A stretch of 5,726 bases of DNA from Bacillota bacterium (GTDB taxonomy: Bacteria; Bacillota; Sulfobacillia; Symbiobacteriales; Symbiobacteriaceae). The stretch spans positions 1-5,726 of the forward strand of contig JAQBPS010000711.1 in assembly GCA_028287415.1 (NCBI GenBank), read 5' to 3'. Shown piece by piece: positions 5,401 to 5,726 of this stretch. The position numbers were made by a program, and so were the translations under genes. The notes beneath the pieces were generated by a model. That model saw only the letters and a program-made list of their open reading frames with translations. It was not told where the DNA came from and searched no databases. Numbering within the stretch: the first letter of the stretch is position 1; every line of letters begins with the position of its first letter.

Positions 5401-5726
5401 ACTGGAGCAGCTCTCGCAACAGACCGGTCCGCCGCCGGGAGACGGGAATTTTCGTTCCCTGGCGGTCAGCCAGGACCAGCTGGACGGTGCGGTTGAAGAG
5501 CGGGTGGACCTCCCGCACCTTGGCCAGGTTGACCAGGCAGCCCCGGTCGACCTGGAAAAAGGCGCCCTCGGGCAGCCGCTTCTGGAGTTCGCCCAGGGAC
5601 TCATACGGGGTCGGCAGCTCACCGGTCTCCGTGACCAGCAGGACATGCCCGCCGTCAACCCTGGCGGCGCAGATCTGGTTCAGGGAGAGGAGCAGCCGGC
5701 GGTCATGGGTGCCCGCGACGACGCTT
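5396..5726 (-). CDS. LytTR-domain DNA-binding regulator, C-terminal part (cut by window edge)
   Basis: The last 109 residues are visible; the N-terminus lies beyond the right edge. The whole visible part fits a LytTR (LytR/AgrA/RcoM-type) DNA-binding domain: an LSLNQICAARVDGGHVLLVT opening, the ESLGELQKRLPEGAFFQVDRG helix and turn, the diagnostic CLVNLAKVREV (the family's usual pattern is RsyIVNl..I.ei), and the closing KIPVSRRRTGLLRELLQF before TGA. The preceding VVAGTHDRRLL joins to an unseen sensory domain, which could be a response-regulator receiver, PAS or other. It is read in the same direction as the aco operon and ends 131 bases before acoA, so it is a candidate regulator of that operon. 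LytTR identity is secure; its target is inferred. Confidence 0.88.
   Translation of the reverse strand, partial: SVVAGTHDRRLLLSLNQICAARVDGGHVLLVTETGELPTPYESLGELQKRLPEGAFFQVDRGCLVNLAKVREVHPLFNRTVQLVLADRQGTKIPVSRRRTGLLRELLQF

Noticed and set aside
5200..5658. Minus-strand frame of 152 codons spanning the LytTR gene and the acoA 5' end
   Set aside because: It is out of frame with both genes and Arg/Ser/Trp-rich; the LytTR domain is read in another frame.
1..5726. Defence system, CRISPR array or mobile element
   Set aside because: No spaced direct repeats, transposase or defence domains were seen on either strand; the genes are metabolic or regulatory.

Overview
The window is GC-rich (by eye about two thirds G+C). 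Every gene I can support is read on the minus strand. Strong Shine-Dalgarno sequences (for example AGGAGG and GGAGGT), frequent GTG or TTG starts and sigma-70/sigma-A-like promoter boxes suggest a high-GC Gram-positive bacterium, perhaps Symbiobacterium-like. That placement is a guess from style, not a match.

In transcription order (right to left) the layout is as follows. (1) 5396-5726: the C-terminal LytTR DNA-binding domain of a regulator whose N-terminus lies outside the window. (2) 5265-5395: an intergenic control region with a terminator-like hairpin, a sigma-A-type promoter and three copies of a GCGGTC(C)AAA-like element. (3) 1128-5264: a tight four-gene operon for a 2-oxo acid/acetoin dehydrogenase complex: E1 alpha (acoA), E1 beta (acoB), lipoyl acyltransferase E2 (acoC) and an AcoX-type NAD-kinase-fold protein (acoX). 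It ends at a perfect 42-nt palindrome that probably acts as terminator. (4) 1-1001: a second operon of a MarR regulator, a 100-residue Met/His-rich three-helix membrane protein and a SAM-dependent methyltransferase cut by the left edge. Two MarR-type palindromes and a consensus TATAAT lie just before marR.

E1 alpha and E1 beta together form the thiamine diphosphate enzyme that cleaves acetoin (or decarboxylates a 2-oxo acid) and passes the acyl group to the lipoyl arm of E2, which transfers it to CoA. AcoX beside the E1 and E2 genes favours acetoin as substrate. No E3 (dihydrolipoamide dehydrogenase) gene is present, so that subunit must be encoded elsewhere. The LytTR gene directly upstream is a candidate regulator, unlike the sigma-54-dependent AcoR known for classical aco operons. 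The MarR operon looks like a separate, autoregulated unit of unknown physiological role. I see no mobile element, CRISPR array, tRNA or rRNA.
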